From Amylostereum areolatum (lineage: Eukaryota > Basidiomycota > Agaricomycetes > Russulales > Stereaceae): a stretch of DNA of 64,000 nucleotides. Each line of letters starts with the position of its first letter. The stretch's first letter is position 1. Under the pieces are notes generated by a model. That model was not told the DNA's origin. It saw only the letters and a list, made by a program, of their open reading frames with translations, and did no database searches. The stretch is taken from contig SAXG01000044.1 of assembly GCA_012932865.1 (NCBI GenBank), positions 1 through 64,000 of the forward strand, read 5' to 3'. This document shows, one piece after another, positions 44,356 through 57,343 of this stretch. Position numbers and translations under genes: made by a program.

Positions 44356-46951
44356 ATGATGCAGTCTCCACGTTCGCACCTACGCCACAAGTTCAAACGT
44401 TTGAAACTGGCTGACGCCGAATCAGACGCGTTCCTCGGAGATGACGAGAAATCTGTGTCAGATAATGAATTGCTTGGTGCGCTACCTCGTATCCATAAAC
44501 GATGCCTATGCTCACCATCTCTTCTGCACGTACCAGTGTGCATCCTCGTCCGAAGGACTCCCAAAGGGGCCAGGGTGACCCGGGGCAATGCACGTTACAA
44601 CCTGCCGCAGGGTCTGTTGCGACGGAAGTTGAGGCGTCCTAGAATGCTAGCTGAGATGCCAGGAGGGGTATTGTTTGAGGTGTGTTATACAGTTGCACTT
44701 GTCGGAATAGTGGGGCTGACCGGATCGAATCGTCGGTGCGCGTAGATCTTCGGATATCTTCGGCCTGCGGACATGTTCCGCGTCTCGCAGGTGTCTATGG
44801 GGTTTCAACGACTATTGGTGTCGCCCAAGGCGGAAGCTATATGGAAGAGCTCGTACATGAACGACCCTGACACTCCTGCATGTCCTGAAGACGCTACCCA
44901 CATCTGCTGGGCTAACGTGCTCTTCGGGAGCTCGGCTTGCTATGTGCGTCTTTCCTCGCGCGTCCCCGCGTTTGTCGATCTCATTGTGTGACTGTAGGAG
45001 TGCGGGTCGAAGTCTGGAGTCAAAATCTTGTTTACGTTGAGACGACGGCTGTGCATGCGCTGCATGGACAAAACGTACGCGGATTTTCCGGTTTAAGTTA
45101 TGAAGATGTCAGACAGAGCATCGTCATATGTAGACTTGTTTCCGCGAGTGCTATTCGGATTCCAGACTCGTGTTTTTGCTTCGAGTGGGAGAGTATCACA
45201 TGCAGCGATGTAATCCCTTCCGCGCACAGTAAGTCATCGTTCATTCTAGCTTTGAGCACATCTGATCTCAGCGTGCATACAGACACATCTGCGAAGCGCA
45301 CAACGTACTACTTTCCTCCAGAGGAAATCGACAAGTTTTTCAGCGAAGTCAACGAGCTCGTACAGCAAGCCTGCGGCGATCCGCATACCCTGAACGGTGA
45401 ATTCGCAAAGTTCATCGCTAAAAAACGGGACGACGTCGCTGAGCGAAATGAGGTGTGCTATCTTTTTTTATGCTCGTATATAACTAAGAAGTGCTTTTAG
45501 CATGGGAAACGATGTGTCCAATGGGAGCAGGATATGGTTGAAGTTCGAAGGCTTGAACTGCAACAAGCCAAAGAATTTCGCCGGAAACAGTACGTATATG
45601 AACGCGCCTCATTTCTCCTGTCCACGTCGGCTAAAGACCTGTCTTATTGTACAGAATTCGCGAGCGGTTTATAACCATGGGTTATGACGAACGCGACCTG
45701 GGTGCGATCCAAGACCATCGCGAAATGAATACGCCTGCCTACCTTACAGATGACAGTGCGTTTCTACTTTCATGACCTTGGACATACGAGCTGATTGACG
45801 TCCCAGTATGGAATACTATCTCTGGCGAATTGATTACTTTCGTCTCGCAGCGGAGAGACTTGCGTGTCGCAACGGAAAAGCGGAGTCGACGGGCTGCTCG
45901 CGAACGGGCCCTCGAAGAAGAGTATGTTCGACACTGGAAGACGCTCCCGCATTCGCTCGTGTCGTACATGCCCTCGGTGCATCACTACAAAAACGAGTTT
46001 CAGTCTATCGTCGAGATGTTGGCCGAAGATGAACCAGTCTCAGATGCATGGCGTGCACGCCTTCGCAAGGCGATCAGGGACACAATGGGAACCATTCGAG
46101 ATACTTTGCGCGCGCACAAGGAACATCTCATCTCTCTGCTTCCGCCAGTCGACGTCCCGGTTGGTGGTATGGTCTCAGAAGCTACCAGGGCCGACCTTGC
46201 TACCTCGGTCTTCACGCCCGCTCGCCAAGAGACGAATTATTTCGGCACCGAGATACTTGCACGTATCTTCCGCGACTGGAAGTACATGACTCCGCCCGCG
46301 GTGCACCTTCAAGAACGGGGAGCCCAAACGGTCCGACATCTGCTAGCGCTGACGGGGTTAGGAGAAGACACAGCCAAGGTGGATATGGACAGGAAGGACG
46401 CGAGATTTGTGTGCTTGAGGTGTCCAGCAGCACGTAGGAATGATTGGACACTAGACAAAAGTGTGGTGGGGAGGTTCGTAATGGGGTGGAGGACTGCGGT
46501 GAGTAATGGCTTAGTTGATTTTTCTCGAAAACTAACTGGAGAATGTTTGCTATTGTTTCCAGGTTGATCATATGGTGTCTATGCACCCAGAGGGCGAGCC
46601 GCATATGCGCGTGCTCACCGAAGGGGAAACCGAATCCATACGGATGCAAGAGGAGAAGCTGCGTTCGGTGCCCACCAAGCGAATTTACGGATGCTGCCAT
46701 TGTACGGTGCATATTGGCACGTCCGAGCGATCTCCGTGGCTGAACTACACGGAAATGACGGAGCACCTGGGCTCTGAGTACGTGCAGTCTTCACATCGGT
46801 GGACACGAGGTAATTGCTACATGCTGACACCTTGTTATCGTACAGGCACAGCGTTGAAAAGGGCGTAGAAGAAGTCGACTTTTTTTACGATCCTCGAACA
46901 TGGAGAGTCGTCGGTTCCAATGGGGAGGTAGTCCTTCCAATGGATCCGTGA
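44356..46951 (+). CDS. F-box protein with paired CxxC motifs
   Basis: Paralogue of the gene at the left edge and likely SCF substrate adaptor. Exon 1 starts MMQSPRSHLRHKFKRLKLAD. The F-box reads MPGGVLFE, then after an intron IFGYLRPADMFRVSQVSMGF. SACY and, after the next intron, ECGSKSGVKILFTLRRRLCM and RCMDKT complete the paired-Cys region. The helical C-terminal part includes TTYYFPPEEIDKFFSEVNEL, RFITMGYDERDLGAIQDH and AARERALEEEYVRHWKTLPH. A second cysteine cluster (IYGCCHC) is near the end, before EEVDFFYDPRTWRVVGSNGE and stop at 46951. Intron positions inside the F-box and between the CxxC pairs equal those of the 1-1579 gene. No break is certain, but exon joins near 45080-45270 are tentative. 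Confidence 0.85.
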
Positions 46952-47684
46952 TACTGGGGGGCTTGCAGCGATGAAAGGCTGAAGCACTGGTGAATTTCTT
47001 GAGCTTTTTGTATGTTGTTATGCTTGTTTTGCTTGTTGTGCACGTCGCCATCTGTATCTCTATCCGTTGCCGATCTGTTGTATTTACTGTACTTCTTCCG
47101 AATCCGATTGCTGTGTTGTTTGGAGGGTACCCGCCGACAAAGTTGAAAGTTCAGCTGCAAGCATAAGTATGTGGTTACTTGGCGCTTACGTGTTACGTAT
47201 CACTTACTCAACAGACGCTGTCGCCAAGTGCCCAGCGCACCCGGGAGTCCGGGACCATCGACGTTCGACTTTCAACTGCGTATCCTTTCCTCAAATCCTA
47301 CCCCCGTCCTACCCCATCATTACCACCGCACGATGCGTTTGCCACTGACAAGTGCAGCGATGCTTCTTGGACACCATTATACTCTTTGCCTCGTGGACGG
47401 TGACACTTATTTTCATTGCCTCAATTTGATGGCGACAGCTTGCCACCACGCCTGGCCATTGTCTGTCCTTGCCTCTTCTTCCGAATTCAGCGGTGATGCA
47501 GGGACGCCTCTTTGCCACGACGTGTATAAAGGAAGATGAAACTTCGGACCACGGACAATATTTCCAACAACCCGACTCCCATCCTTCCATTCAGCTATTC
47601 TCTCCACTTGCTCAAGTCGCGCTTCATCACCATCCACCAACACCAAGATCCTTTCCAACGCCACCCTTTCTTACAAGTTGCGAC
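46952..47684. other. Spacer and promoter of the 47685 gene
   Basis: 733 bp. TATAAA at about 47525-47530 lies 155 bp before the next ATG, followed by a long CT/CAC-rich leader. No coding signal of its own. Confidence 0.5.
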
Positions 47685-49050
47685 ATGTCTTTCCACCTAG
47701 GGAGGGCGGTACGGCGCGAACGTCGCCTTCAAACTGAGGGCAAGGTGGCCCTCGCGGAAGGCATCGCGGACGCATGCATCCAAGAAATATTCAACCGCAC
47801 CACCGTCAAAGACCTCCGCTGCGAGGTCTTCCGCTACGCTTTGCTGTCTTCTCTCCAGCAACGGATCAGGTGCGTGCATAAGCGTCGGTTATCCTTCGTC
47901 CGTCTGATGAATCTCTCGCAGAGACACCGTCGGGTCTATCCGATCAGTCTCCAACGAGCCTCACCACTCCATCTTCACCCCTCCTCCCAACCCCCGTCAA
48001 GCCCGGTTCGGTGACCACCCTGTCACAGACACTCACAGCGTGGATGACATCCCGCTGGACCAAGAAGCGTTCGACGAAATTGCGGCGGCAGCGGCAGCGA
48101 AGAAGCAGCCGGGCGAGGATTTCGACCCCCAGCAGGTCAAAGCTGATCGATTAAAGGAGTGGATGGAGTTTCTGAAGGGCGAGGAGAAGCGAAAGCGCCA
48201 GGAGGAGCAGGAGCGCCAGGAGGAGCAGGAGCGCCAGGAGGGACAGGAACACCAGGAGGCCCGGGAGCAGGAACACCAGGAGGAGCACGAGCATCGGGAG
48301 CACAACTCTCCTCCTCCCCGTCACCCGCTCAAGTTCATCGTTACTCCGGAAGGTCTGACTGTACCCGCGTCGTGGAGACCCGCCCCACCTCTCACAGTTG
48401 CCGCGTCGATAACCGCGGCATTGGCGTCAGCGTCGTCCACTACTCAACCCGCCGCCGCCGCCGCCGCTACCCATTCCTATGCCGCCGCGTTTCAACCCGA
48501 CGCGGCTGCTGTTCAACTCGACGCGGTCGTGACCCAACCCGATGAGGTCGATACGGAGGAAGAAAGTGATGTCGAGATCGTGCAGCATCGTGCGACTCGC
48601 GGTCTTTCGCCGTCCAAGTCTTTCATGCAGCACCTTGCTGTTGCCGAGACTCTCTCGAAGGGCCAGAAGCGCAAGCGCGACGGTTCTGATGGTGACGACG
48701 GCAGTGACGGCGAGCCCTCCAAATTTCGCCCCCGTCGCTCCAAGCGCATTGCCCTCAGCCAACCTCCTGTGCCGCTTGGAAAGACCCCGGTTCCCGCAGA
48801 GATCATGCATCGGCGATCCATGCCCCCACCTGGCCCTGCCGACGTTGCTGGCCCCAGCTCTCAGCCCGAGAAGCGGAAGCGGAGCGGTGACGACGACGAC
48901 AGCGGGGAAGCTAGCGACGACCAGTCCTCGACTACAGAGCAGCCACCCTTGAAGCGCTCTAAGTCACCCAAGAAGGCCACGGGAAAGCAGACGGCCAGAA
49001 AGGGCTTGGGCAAAGCCCTGACTCGTACGCTCACATGGCTCTCCCGCTAG
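47685..49050 (+). CDS. Hypothetical nuclear-type protein with Glu/Gln/Arg repeat and basic C-terminus
   Basis: Starts MSFHLGRAVRRERRLQTEGK. An intron at about 47871-47921 joins QRIR to DTVGSIRSVSNEPHHS. A short ordered N-terminus (FNRTTVKDLRCEVFRYALLS) is followed by a charged tandem repeat (RQEEQE units, 48195-48290), an Ala-rich stretch and several basic clusters that fit nuclear-localisation signals (KGQKRKRDG, RPRRSKRIA, EKRKRSGDDD, PPLKRSKSPKK). It ends GKALTRTLTWLSR. No family recognised; possibly a chromatin or RNA-associated protein by composition only. Confidence 0.7.
48195..48290 (+). repeat. Tandem repeat encoding Glu/Gln/Arg units
   Basis: Imperfect 15-18-bp units (gccaggaggagcagga and variants) encode RQEEQE, RQEGQE and HQEARE. 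It is likely variable in length between strains. Confidence 0.75.
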
Positions 49051-49827
49051 AGGATGACCCGACGTCCTCAGGCGTTCATCATTTTCTTCCACGCTTTCGC
49101 CGACATCTCCTCTTTCCACTTGATTAACATGGACCATTCAACAACTCTTGCATATACCCTGCACGCTTTTTGATACCCTCTGCTCTAGCCTTGGACTATT
49201 CATACTTACTCGTTACGCTCGGGTACTTTCTTCGGTTGCTTATATCTAACTTTACTACGTACACTGTCCCGGATCTACTTGCACACATGGAAACTACATA
49301 GACCAATAAAAACTCGGAAAATATTCCATTTCAACAATGCTTTCCTCGAGTGGGTACAATTGATGCATAAGTAGTACCGAGAGCCACAGTGGGTCGTGGG
49401 TCGTTAAATGAACTTGTTGGTTGTGGCATGCCAGTATATCACCAGTGTGAAGCGCGAAGCGACGCGCTCGGGCCAGAGCCTAGCTTGCCTTCGACCAACA
49501 TGGTCTGCAATATCTTCGCTTGATCTTCGCCGACTCTCGCTCACCTTGGCTCTTCGGCTGTATGATCCATCTCTAGATCATGTCGCAACTATTCCACCTC
49601 GCTCAGAGGCTCTATGGTCGTAGGCGTTCCGTTTTATTTGGCTTAACCACACTAGGTGGGTGGCAAAGATACGTGGCCCTCACACATCCAACATTGTAAT
49701 AGCGTGGCCTCAGAGGCTCACCCAGTTGATATTTAGATGTTGTGGCGTTTTCCAAGGTGTTATCTCATCCCCTCTTCGCCCACCAAGAACGTCCGCTGCG
49801 TTCACCCTCCGTCCTCACATCGCATCT
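49051..49827. other. 777-bp spacer
   Basis: AT-richer than the flanking genes. It must hold the 3' end of the upstream gene and the promoter of the next. No recognisable gene. Confidence 0.45.
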
Positions 49828-50902
49828 ATGTCATCCCACGCGTCGCATCCGGGTCTGTCATCCCACCATCGCTCAAGCACACGCTCCCGAAGCATGGCCA
49901 GACATGATCAACGCGATGGTAGACATGGGCACCGCAGTCGTTACGACTCCCATGCTGAGCGTGTTACACCTGCTGTCTCTGGCCGATCTGCTACCAACTC
50001 CTCCTCCGCGCGCCCTCCAGTTCCAAATGTGCCTTTCGTTCCACCTCCGCCGATTGCTAAAGAACAAGAGCGGCCGAGAGGGATGTTCAACAAGTTTCTG
50101 CGCTCCGTCGGTCTAAAGGGCGATGCGCGTTCACCCACCGTGGAGTCGCGTTCTGGCCGTGGCGATTTCAATGCAGGAGGAATTCACATCCACCAGACAA
50201 TTTTCGTGAACGCAGGGAATCGCTGTTCTCCTAACTGTGGCAACCGGCCTGCCGTTCAACCCGATAACGCCCACCATTCGCACGCCACGTCCTCGTCAGC
50301 ACGGTCAGACTATAGGCGGGATTGGAATTCGGGTCCTTCCAAAAGGTATCCTTCCCCGCCCTCCCACACTGGTGCCCTTTCCTCTCGGAAGGAAGCACGC
50401 CCCGACGATAGAACAAGGTCCATCCAGAAGGCGACATCTGTCGCCAATATCCCTACTCGCCGGTTCGTTCTCCGTCTCTACTTTTACGCGCCCTTATGTT
50501 GACCTGTTCTCCAGTCGAGTGCCGACATATACGACACCATCTCCGAACATAGTTGTCCAGGAGCGTCCCCAACAAGAACCGCAAGCGGGCCGTGGGCAAC
50601 TTTTTTCTCCTCTCAACGGAACGACAACGAATCCACTTTTTGGGTCGGAGGACCGAGGCTTCTTCCAACGCCCAGGGACAACGATGACGCGAAGTGGATT
50701 GACCCACAGGTCATCTTTGCCGGCCCTAAGGCTATCTGGAATGGGTCCTCCGGGATGGCCAAGCGAACATGACCTATTGCATTTGCCGCCCCTCACGTCT
50801 CCCACAGTGTCGGAGATTCGGTCGGACAACTATCCTTTGGTTGGAACACCTCAAAGCGTGCGAAGGGCTCAGGGAGATGGTAGTTTATTCTTTAGCCCCT
50901 AA
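49828..50902 (+). CDS. Hypothetical disordered His/Ser/Arg-rich protein
   Basis: Starts MSSHASHPGLSSHHRSSTRS. One intron (about 50463-50512, with GT donor after the codons for PTR) joins the first exon to RVPTYTTPSPNIVVQERPQQ in frame. The only ordered-looking segment is MFNKFLRSVGLKGDARSPTV and GGIHIHQTIFVNAGNRCSPN. The rest is Ser/Pro/Arg-rich, ending AQGDGSLFFSP-stop. No family recognised. Exon continuity across the intron supports a real gene; function unknown. Confidence 0.6.
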
Positions 50903-51589
50903 GCGACCAACAAACGTTCATTAATAGAGGGTTCGACATTTATTCAATGTATCTACTACTAGCAGTGCGGGCTCTACGTATAGTATATTAGGCCTACGAT
51001 AATCACACTCCTTTTTTCGCTTCCCCATGCAGGATCATAATAATGTATGTGTACAAGTAAATCTTTCAAAGAGCTTGAAGTTGAAGTGATTCGAAAGGCA
51101 GTTGACACGTGATCGCGATTTTGACTAGACGCCCGTTCACTCGTGAAGTTTACCATTCGTCCCACTAGCACTCCCAGTCCCAGACAACGCACGGTCAACG
51201 GCAGTCACCGCGATACCCTGGGACAGTGAATCCTATGGAACATCATGCGTCGCCTTCTATATTCCATAAATTTCACATAAATTTCCAAAGCTTCAAAGCG
51301 GCAGGAAACGATAATGAACTTTAGCGCGGCGGCCTTTGGAGACTAGGTTTCCGTTCGAATAAACGAGGATACTGTCCTTCGCGTTCGGAAGATTTGAGAG
51401 CTTGAGGTAACCTGTGACGTTCTTCGAATGAGATAAAACGATCTTCATTACTCTATTCTATGGAGTGCACGCCCTATGGATACATACAACACAAACAGCC
51501 ATGAATCTCTATCTAAGGCGCGGTGTTACGAATCATTAAAAACGTGAAGTCAAATAATGGCTTCAGTTAGTCGCTACGTCTAAGTAAGT
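50903..51589. other. Spacer and outer end of arm 2
   Basis: 687 bp between convergent stop codons. From about 51347 onward it matches the reverse complement of 29331-29550; to the left it is unique. AT-rich, no gene. Confidence 0.5.
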
Positions 51590-53538
51590 TCATTCATCAA
51601 AGTCATGTCGCGCTCTCTTGCTCAACATACGTATACGTTCTCCGTACCTCCATAGGAGGATCGGAATCGGGATGAACGAGCACGAAAGGAGTGCAAGGAG
51701 GGTACTCGCCCAACCTACGCCGAGGTTGCGGTACATTGCGCCCGCGAAAAGGGGAAAAGAAGCTCCGAAGGAAGACCGGATGAGATCGTTGCCCGCAAGA
51801 ACAGAGGCCGCATATGTGGGATATGCGTCTGCAAGGTAGTTGAGCACGGCATTCTGTGTCAAGTTAGGTCTGTTAGCCAATATGTATTATGAAACGATAA
51901 GAGAACTGACAAAGAGCAGAAGTGCGGCAATGCTGAAGAGGCTGGATCCCACGATTGGCATCATCCAGTGGATGCTCTCGCGCGAGCTCCACCCGAACCA
52001 GAATAGGCATACGGGCACGATGAATGCACCGACGATGGCGACTGGCATCCGCTCTTCGGGCTTGAGCTCCCCTGAAGCGTTGTACTTGGGCTCCTGCCAC
52101 CACTTCATGTAGGCGAAGAATGGAGGGATGGTGACAAGCACGCCCACTAACACACCCAGAAACGCGAGGCCAAGAAGTTGCGGAGGGAAATGATATATGC
52201 CGATGAAAACGATGGGGAAGGATTCGAACCAGATATAGAGTAGTGCGTAAATGAGCCCGATATACAGGTTCAGCACGAGGACGATTGGCTCCTGGAAATT
52301 GAGCGTGAGTGGGCGCACAAGGGCATCCGCCACGACATCGCGAGGGGTCATGTTTGCTGCATCGATCTCGGATTGCGAGCGCAGGATGGGGTTTCCTGTT
52401 GCTTTGCGCAGACGTTTGGCACGACGGTAGAGGATGTTCGCCGCGGAGGTCTCGGGGAAGAAGAAGAAAAGGAGGACGAGGGCAAACCCGGAGAGCCACA
52501 TGAGCTCCCAGATCGTCCAACGCCACCCCTTGGCGTTTGCGGAAAATCCCCCCATTAAGGGACCCATCGCAGGACCAAACATCTGTAGTCGACAAAGATA
52601 TTAGCATATCGGTCGTCATACGGGGAAGGAGACGCACTGCAAAGACTACCCATAGGGTGATGCCGTAGGCGCGTTTCTTGGGCACATACATGTCGGAAAT
52701 TGTTGCGCCACCAGTAGCGAGAATGGGGGACCCGAAGAAGCCCGTGAGAAAGCGGAACATTAGCAGCATCCCGTAGTTCTTCGAAAGGGCAGTTGGCACC
52801 TGGAGAATGACGAACATGGCAAGCGTGAGGATGTAGATGGGCATTCGCCCGAATTTAGGCAGTTCGCTCAGAGACGACCAGATCATCGGTCCTGCAGCTT
52901 GCAGTGAGGAAAGCGCACGGGGCAAGTTATATAAAAGTGACATACCTAGACCATAACCAGCCACGAACATCGTGAGGCCGACCGTTGCCGCAACTTGACT
53001 GACGCCGAACTCTTCCGAGACACCTTCGATGCCAGGAGTATAGATCGACGAGCCAATATACACGCAGAAAGTGAGGAAGCAAGTTTGGAACATGACCCAT
53101 ATTTTCTTCACCGCTGACCAGTTTAGCGGGTTCTATCGAGAGGTTAGCGCGAGATTCTGGAGAGAGAGATAGGAACGGTAAGCTTACGTCCGGATCCTCG
53201 GGGCCGTACCATTCCACAAGAAGAGTATCTGCACCCTTCTCAACATCCGACATGAGGGGCGAGTCGCACACGACCGTCACCGCGGAGGCGTTTGACAATC
53301 GCGCCTGGACCGTCGGGCGAAGGGCTTCGTCGCCAGGTTGTATGGTGGATTCGTTCGACAACGGTACTCCTTTGCCGGTAGTGAGGTACTCGGGATTGGG
53401 CACGTCGCTTTTAACCTCTTGAATGGCCTCGCTCCAGACCTTAGGAAGGTCGAGTTCATCTGGATGAGGGAACACGCCATGACCGAACAGGAGACGAAGG
53501 GTATACGCAAAGAACGTGTCTTGGAAAAGACTAGCCAT
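51590..53538 (-). CDS. DHA1-family MFS transporter (polyamine/drug type), copy 2
   Basis: Second copy of the 27378 gene, in the same block as agmatinase copy 2. It starts MASLFQDTFFAYTLRLLFGH at 53538 (an upstream ATG at 53646 gives 36 extra residues). The signature DPDNPLNWS is formed across the first intron, followed by GSSIYTPGIEGVSEEF, GPMIWSSLSELPKFGRMP (Pro to Ser in the SPMSE motif of copy 1), GPAMGPLMGGFSAN and ESFPIVFIGIYHFPPQLLGL. It ends RARHDFDE. No frameshift or stop. Substitutions against copy 1 are spread along the whole protein and denser than in other genes of the block, so the two transporters may already differ in substrate or activity. Confidence 0.9.
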
Positions 53539-54878
53539 CGATATTCTGCGAAGATGAACTTGGATAAAGGGAGGAAAGAAGAAGGAAGGAAGGGAGGAGG
53601 GGTATTTTGGGGGAACTGGTGTTGACTCTGATAACTTCGCGGACATCTTCCTTTATACCCTTCATCGATTGCGCCATGAATCGTTCCCTCAACACAGGGG
53701 ATAGCGCGATCCGGGGACTGCTATGTAGGTGGCTGGTCCGTAGATTACTGAGTACTGGACAATCCTCGAATCGGAACCCGACTGTTTGGCGCTAAGTACC
53801 ACCGATCCAAGAGTGAGTAAGACGAATTCCGATCAAACGCGCTGAATGACCCACTCACTCTGATACTCCGATACTTTGACACTTAGTCACAAACCGACGA
53901 CTCTTCGCTACACGTCGCTTCTCGAGGCTTCGCAGTGTTGATCTGGCGGATTCGAATGGGCGTGGCGTGCGCCGTGCAGTCATGGCCGTCGTTTCAAGTT
54001 GGCCGAGATCGTGAGGAATCATGTCGCAATGCTTACTGCCTTTGACATACTCTATACCTGAGTCACTTTGTTTAATCAATCCGACCGTCAGGACGTTGAG
54101 GCTTGAAATTTGGAGTATGGGGACGTACCCAGGCAGTCGTAAAGTAGATCTTCAAGTTCGCCGACTCACACCGAAGCCGGGTGGACGTTCACAAAAGATG
54201 GTCTAGATTTCCCTACAAACATCATCGTGAGAGCGGGCGAGCAGGGCCGGGTCTTCCATCTAACACAAGTAGGAGTGGGAGGGAAAGTAAGGGGAAGAGG
54301 TCTAAACTGCAGTCCAACGCCAAACGTTCTCGAGAGTCGAGGCTCGAGGCTCAGACTCAGACTCAGAGTCGTCGTCCACGAAAGGGATGATGGAGGGCAC
54401 GTGACCGACATCCTCAGTCAACTCTTACTTTATTTCATTTCAGCAACGGACGACGGACGACAACGACAACCAGGTATGCCAACCCAGGTCAACACCGCCT
54501 GAAAACGAACCATGTCCAAGCACCCTCCCAGTGATGCATACACCGCCTGTATTCACGTTAACTTCAAGTCATCTCCCGCATTCGGTTCGGTCTCGTCCGA
54601 TGCACTTTCTCAGCTTCGCAGTCCAAAGGTTCTCATGCGTCCGCGATACTTCGCCTTTTTACTACCATGAAAAGGCCGCCCGAACCAGAAGGGTCGATTT
54701 GTCTCTGACTGGGGACCAGTAACAGGCAGGCGGGCTGGTTTCGTCGCTGGTCTGAACTGAAATAGCTACCCATACATAAGAACGACCGCACCCTCATTGG
54801 AAACCTCGTCCTTGTACCTATCGACTACTATTCAAGATATCTCGCCCCCGGCCTTTCAACCGCCCACGCAAATTCAAG
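53539..54878. other. Divergent spacer transporter / kinase, arm 2
   Basis: 1.34 kb, counterpart of 25493-27377 without the 0.63-kb extra segment. A short repeat (gaggct and cagact units) lies at about 54338-54368. The dispersed 55-bp element lies at about 54185-54235 on the minus strand. No gene supported. Confidence 0.5.
54185..54235 (-). repeat. Dispersed ~55-bp element, copy C
   Basis: On the minus strand it reads gctctcacgatgatgtttgt and then accatcttttgtgaacgtcc. It matches the elements at 11391-11443 and 26738-26790. Confidence 0.6.
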
Positions 54879-57343
54879 ATGTCCTCCGCTGTCGTCTACA
54901 AGAGCGCCTTCTCCGTACGTCCACAGTTCTCAGCTAGATCTGCGAGGGAACCGACGATCAGGTATCAGATTGCCTCCTTTCTCTCCTTTCACGGCCTTCA
55001 GATTCCCGCATCGTGCAGCATGGTGCGTTCCGAGTATCGAAACTCGCCAGGCGTCGACTTGACTTCGGTCACAGACCGTATTCCCCGCGGCGTTCAATGT
55101 CCCCCAACTGCTCTTCATCGTCTCGATCAACGTCCACCACCCACGCGTTCTCAATGTGTGGGCCGATGTGGCCGTTGCCTTCGCGTTTAACAGCAGGGAA
55201 TTGGTTCGTTTTCGTCGTCCTGAGACGGCGCATCCACTGACAGGGGCTGTGCAGTACTTCCTCGAACTGACTGAACGAGTCGGTCAACATACGGCATCGC
55301 GCAGACGGCTCCGCTCATGGCGCGCAAGCTCAATCCCGACCTCGCTGCTCTCTCCTGTCTCCCACAAGCCACCAGTCGCTACCATCGTCCCGCAAATCAT
55401 CATCGACGCCGCCTCGACGCAAGACATGGCGGCGATCCTCGCGCCTCCCCCTTCCCCTACCTTGTCCAACAGCACTCGGGACGACTCCCCGAGCCCCCCC
55501 TCCGTTTTCTCCTTCCAGTCTGCATCAAGCGCTTCATCCTCCCAGTCCCCGTTTCCCGACGCAGCATGCCTTCCCGCGCCCTCATACCCAGAAAATGTCT
55601 CCTATCCTTCTGGCCTCTCCTTTCTTCTCGAAGAAGGGCACATAACACCGCTCGTCCCGAGCTCGGTGTCCAGCGTGTCCACCGTCTACACTGAATCCTT
55701 CCTATCGGAAGATACCCCTCCGACCCCGATCTACGCCCCCCGGAAAGCAGACGGTTCTTTCACTCGCAAGCTCTCTGGGGCCGATTTCAAGGTGCTCAAG
55801 CATCTGGGCAGCGGCAGCTTCGGGAGGGTGTTCCTCGCGCGCGATATCCACACGGGGGTGTCCGTGGCGATCAAGGCAATGAAAAAGTCCCTGCTCCGAG
55901 AGGAAGGGATGACGCTCGAGGAGATGTGCGAGGAGCAGGAGATCATGATGGGTCTCCGGGGCCAGGACGGCCAGCTTCAGCTGCTCGGTAGCTGGCACGA
56001 CAAGGCCTACTTTTACCTCGTCACGGTCGGTCCTTGATGCGTCATCTGTGTGTGCAACGCCGTACTGACTGTGGAATTACAGGAGGTCTGCATCGGGGAG
56101 CTGACCCGCGTCGTCTTCGATACGAAATCAGTCGCCGTCTATGCCGCCGAAATCGTACGCGAACACCCACTCTACCTTGTTCCTCCGCTGATCTTCTGAA
56201 TTTTCAGCTTCTCGCGCTAGACGTCCTCCACGCACAGGGCATCATCCACCACGACATCAAGACGGACAACGTCTTGATCGACCAGCGCGGCCACGCGATC
56301 CTGGCTGACTTTGGGCTTGCGGAGAAGGTCGCAGCCGCGGGCGGGTTTAGCACGCGCCACTGCGGGACGGTTCAATACCTCTCGCCCGAGGTTGTGAGGG
56401 GCCAGCGGTTCTCGTACGAGGCGGACATCTGGTCCTTCGGGGTCATGCTGTATGTGATGCTCATGGGCAAGGTGTGTCCCGCTCATTGTTGTCCGATACG
56501 TTCAGCTCGCTCACGCGAACACGCAGCTCCCTTTCGACGCCAGCACCGATGAACGCGTGGTCTCGAAAATCTTGAGGCAAAACGTCGTGTTCGATTCGGC
56601 TGTCGAATCGAACGTGCAGGATCTTGTGCGAAAGGTGCGGTGTCCCGGCTGCGTTGGTCAAAGTGGTTTTATTGACGTCGGATCCAGCTCCTGGCGAAGG
56701 ACTTCTCCAAACGGACGCGCCGTATCCGTGATATCAAGAACCATGCGTTTTTCGCAAACATGTATGTTTTTCCTTTACATCTATCGCGTTGTTTCTGACC
56801 TTCCTCTGTAGCGACTGGAACGCGCTCTCCGAAGAGATCGCCTCCCCTCGTGTATTTTCCCAAACTCCTCCGACCCCGATAGAGGAGGGTCTATCTCTAC
56901 CATGCGGCACTCCGTACAAGTCCCGGTCGGACCCTCATCCTGCCTACACATTCACGGCGCCGTTGCTGGACGTCATTGTCCCTTCCGCCGACTCAGCGAC
57001 AACCTCACCCAAGAAGCAGAAGACACCACTTGTTCACCTCGTTCGCACCTTATTCAAACGCACTGGCAAGAACAAATCTCCGGCTACCACTGAGGCTGGG
57101 CCCGACGTCATTGTAGAGGTTGACGCACCGTCCTCCCACGCGAAGGAGAACAGTATGTTATCTTCCGTTGAGGAGTGGGCTCCGCCGAGGACTTCGTGCC
57201 CGTCGATTCCAGCTGTGGATTCGATGGTATCAATCATGTGTGCGCCACGGCGCGAGTGCATTGATGTGCAACCTGCTGTCCCGTGCAGGCTCGGTGCGAA
57301 GCTGAGGGGCTGGGCGCGGCGTCTGGTTCGACCGAGGAAGTAG
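54879..57343 (+). CDS. AGC-like serine/threonine protein kinase, intact copy
   Basis: Starts [12 protein letters not shown]; the second exon begins [21 protein letters not shown] disordered Ser/Pro region of about 200 residues precedes the kinase domain: [20 protein letters not shown] (Gly loop), [11 protein letters not shown] (Lys), [14 protein letters not shown] (catalytic loop, HHD in place of HRD), [33 protein letters not shown] and [40 protein letters not shown] fits the start of an AGC C-tail. A Lys-rich tail ends [12 protein letters not shown]. Exons join in frame. The fungal subfamily is not identified. Replacement of Arg in HRD suggests regulation other than standard activation-loop phosphorylation. 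The arm 1 copy is broken. Confidence 0.85.
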
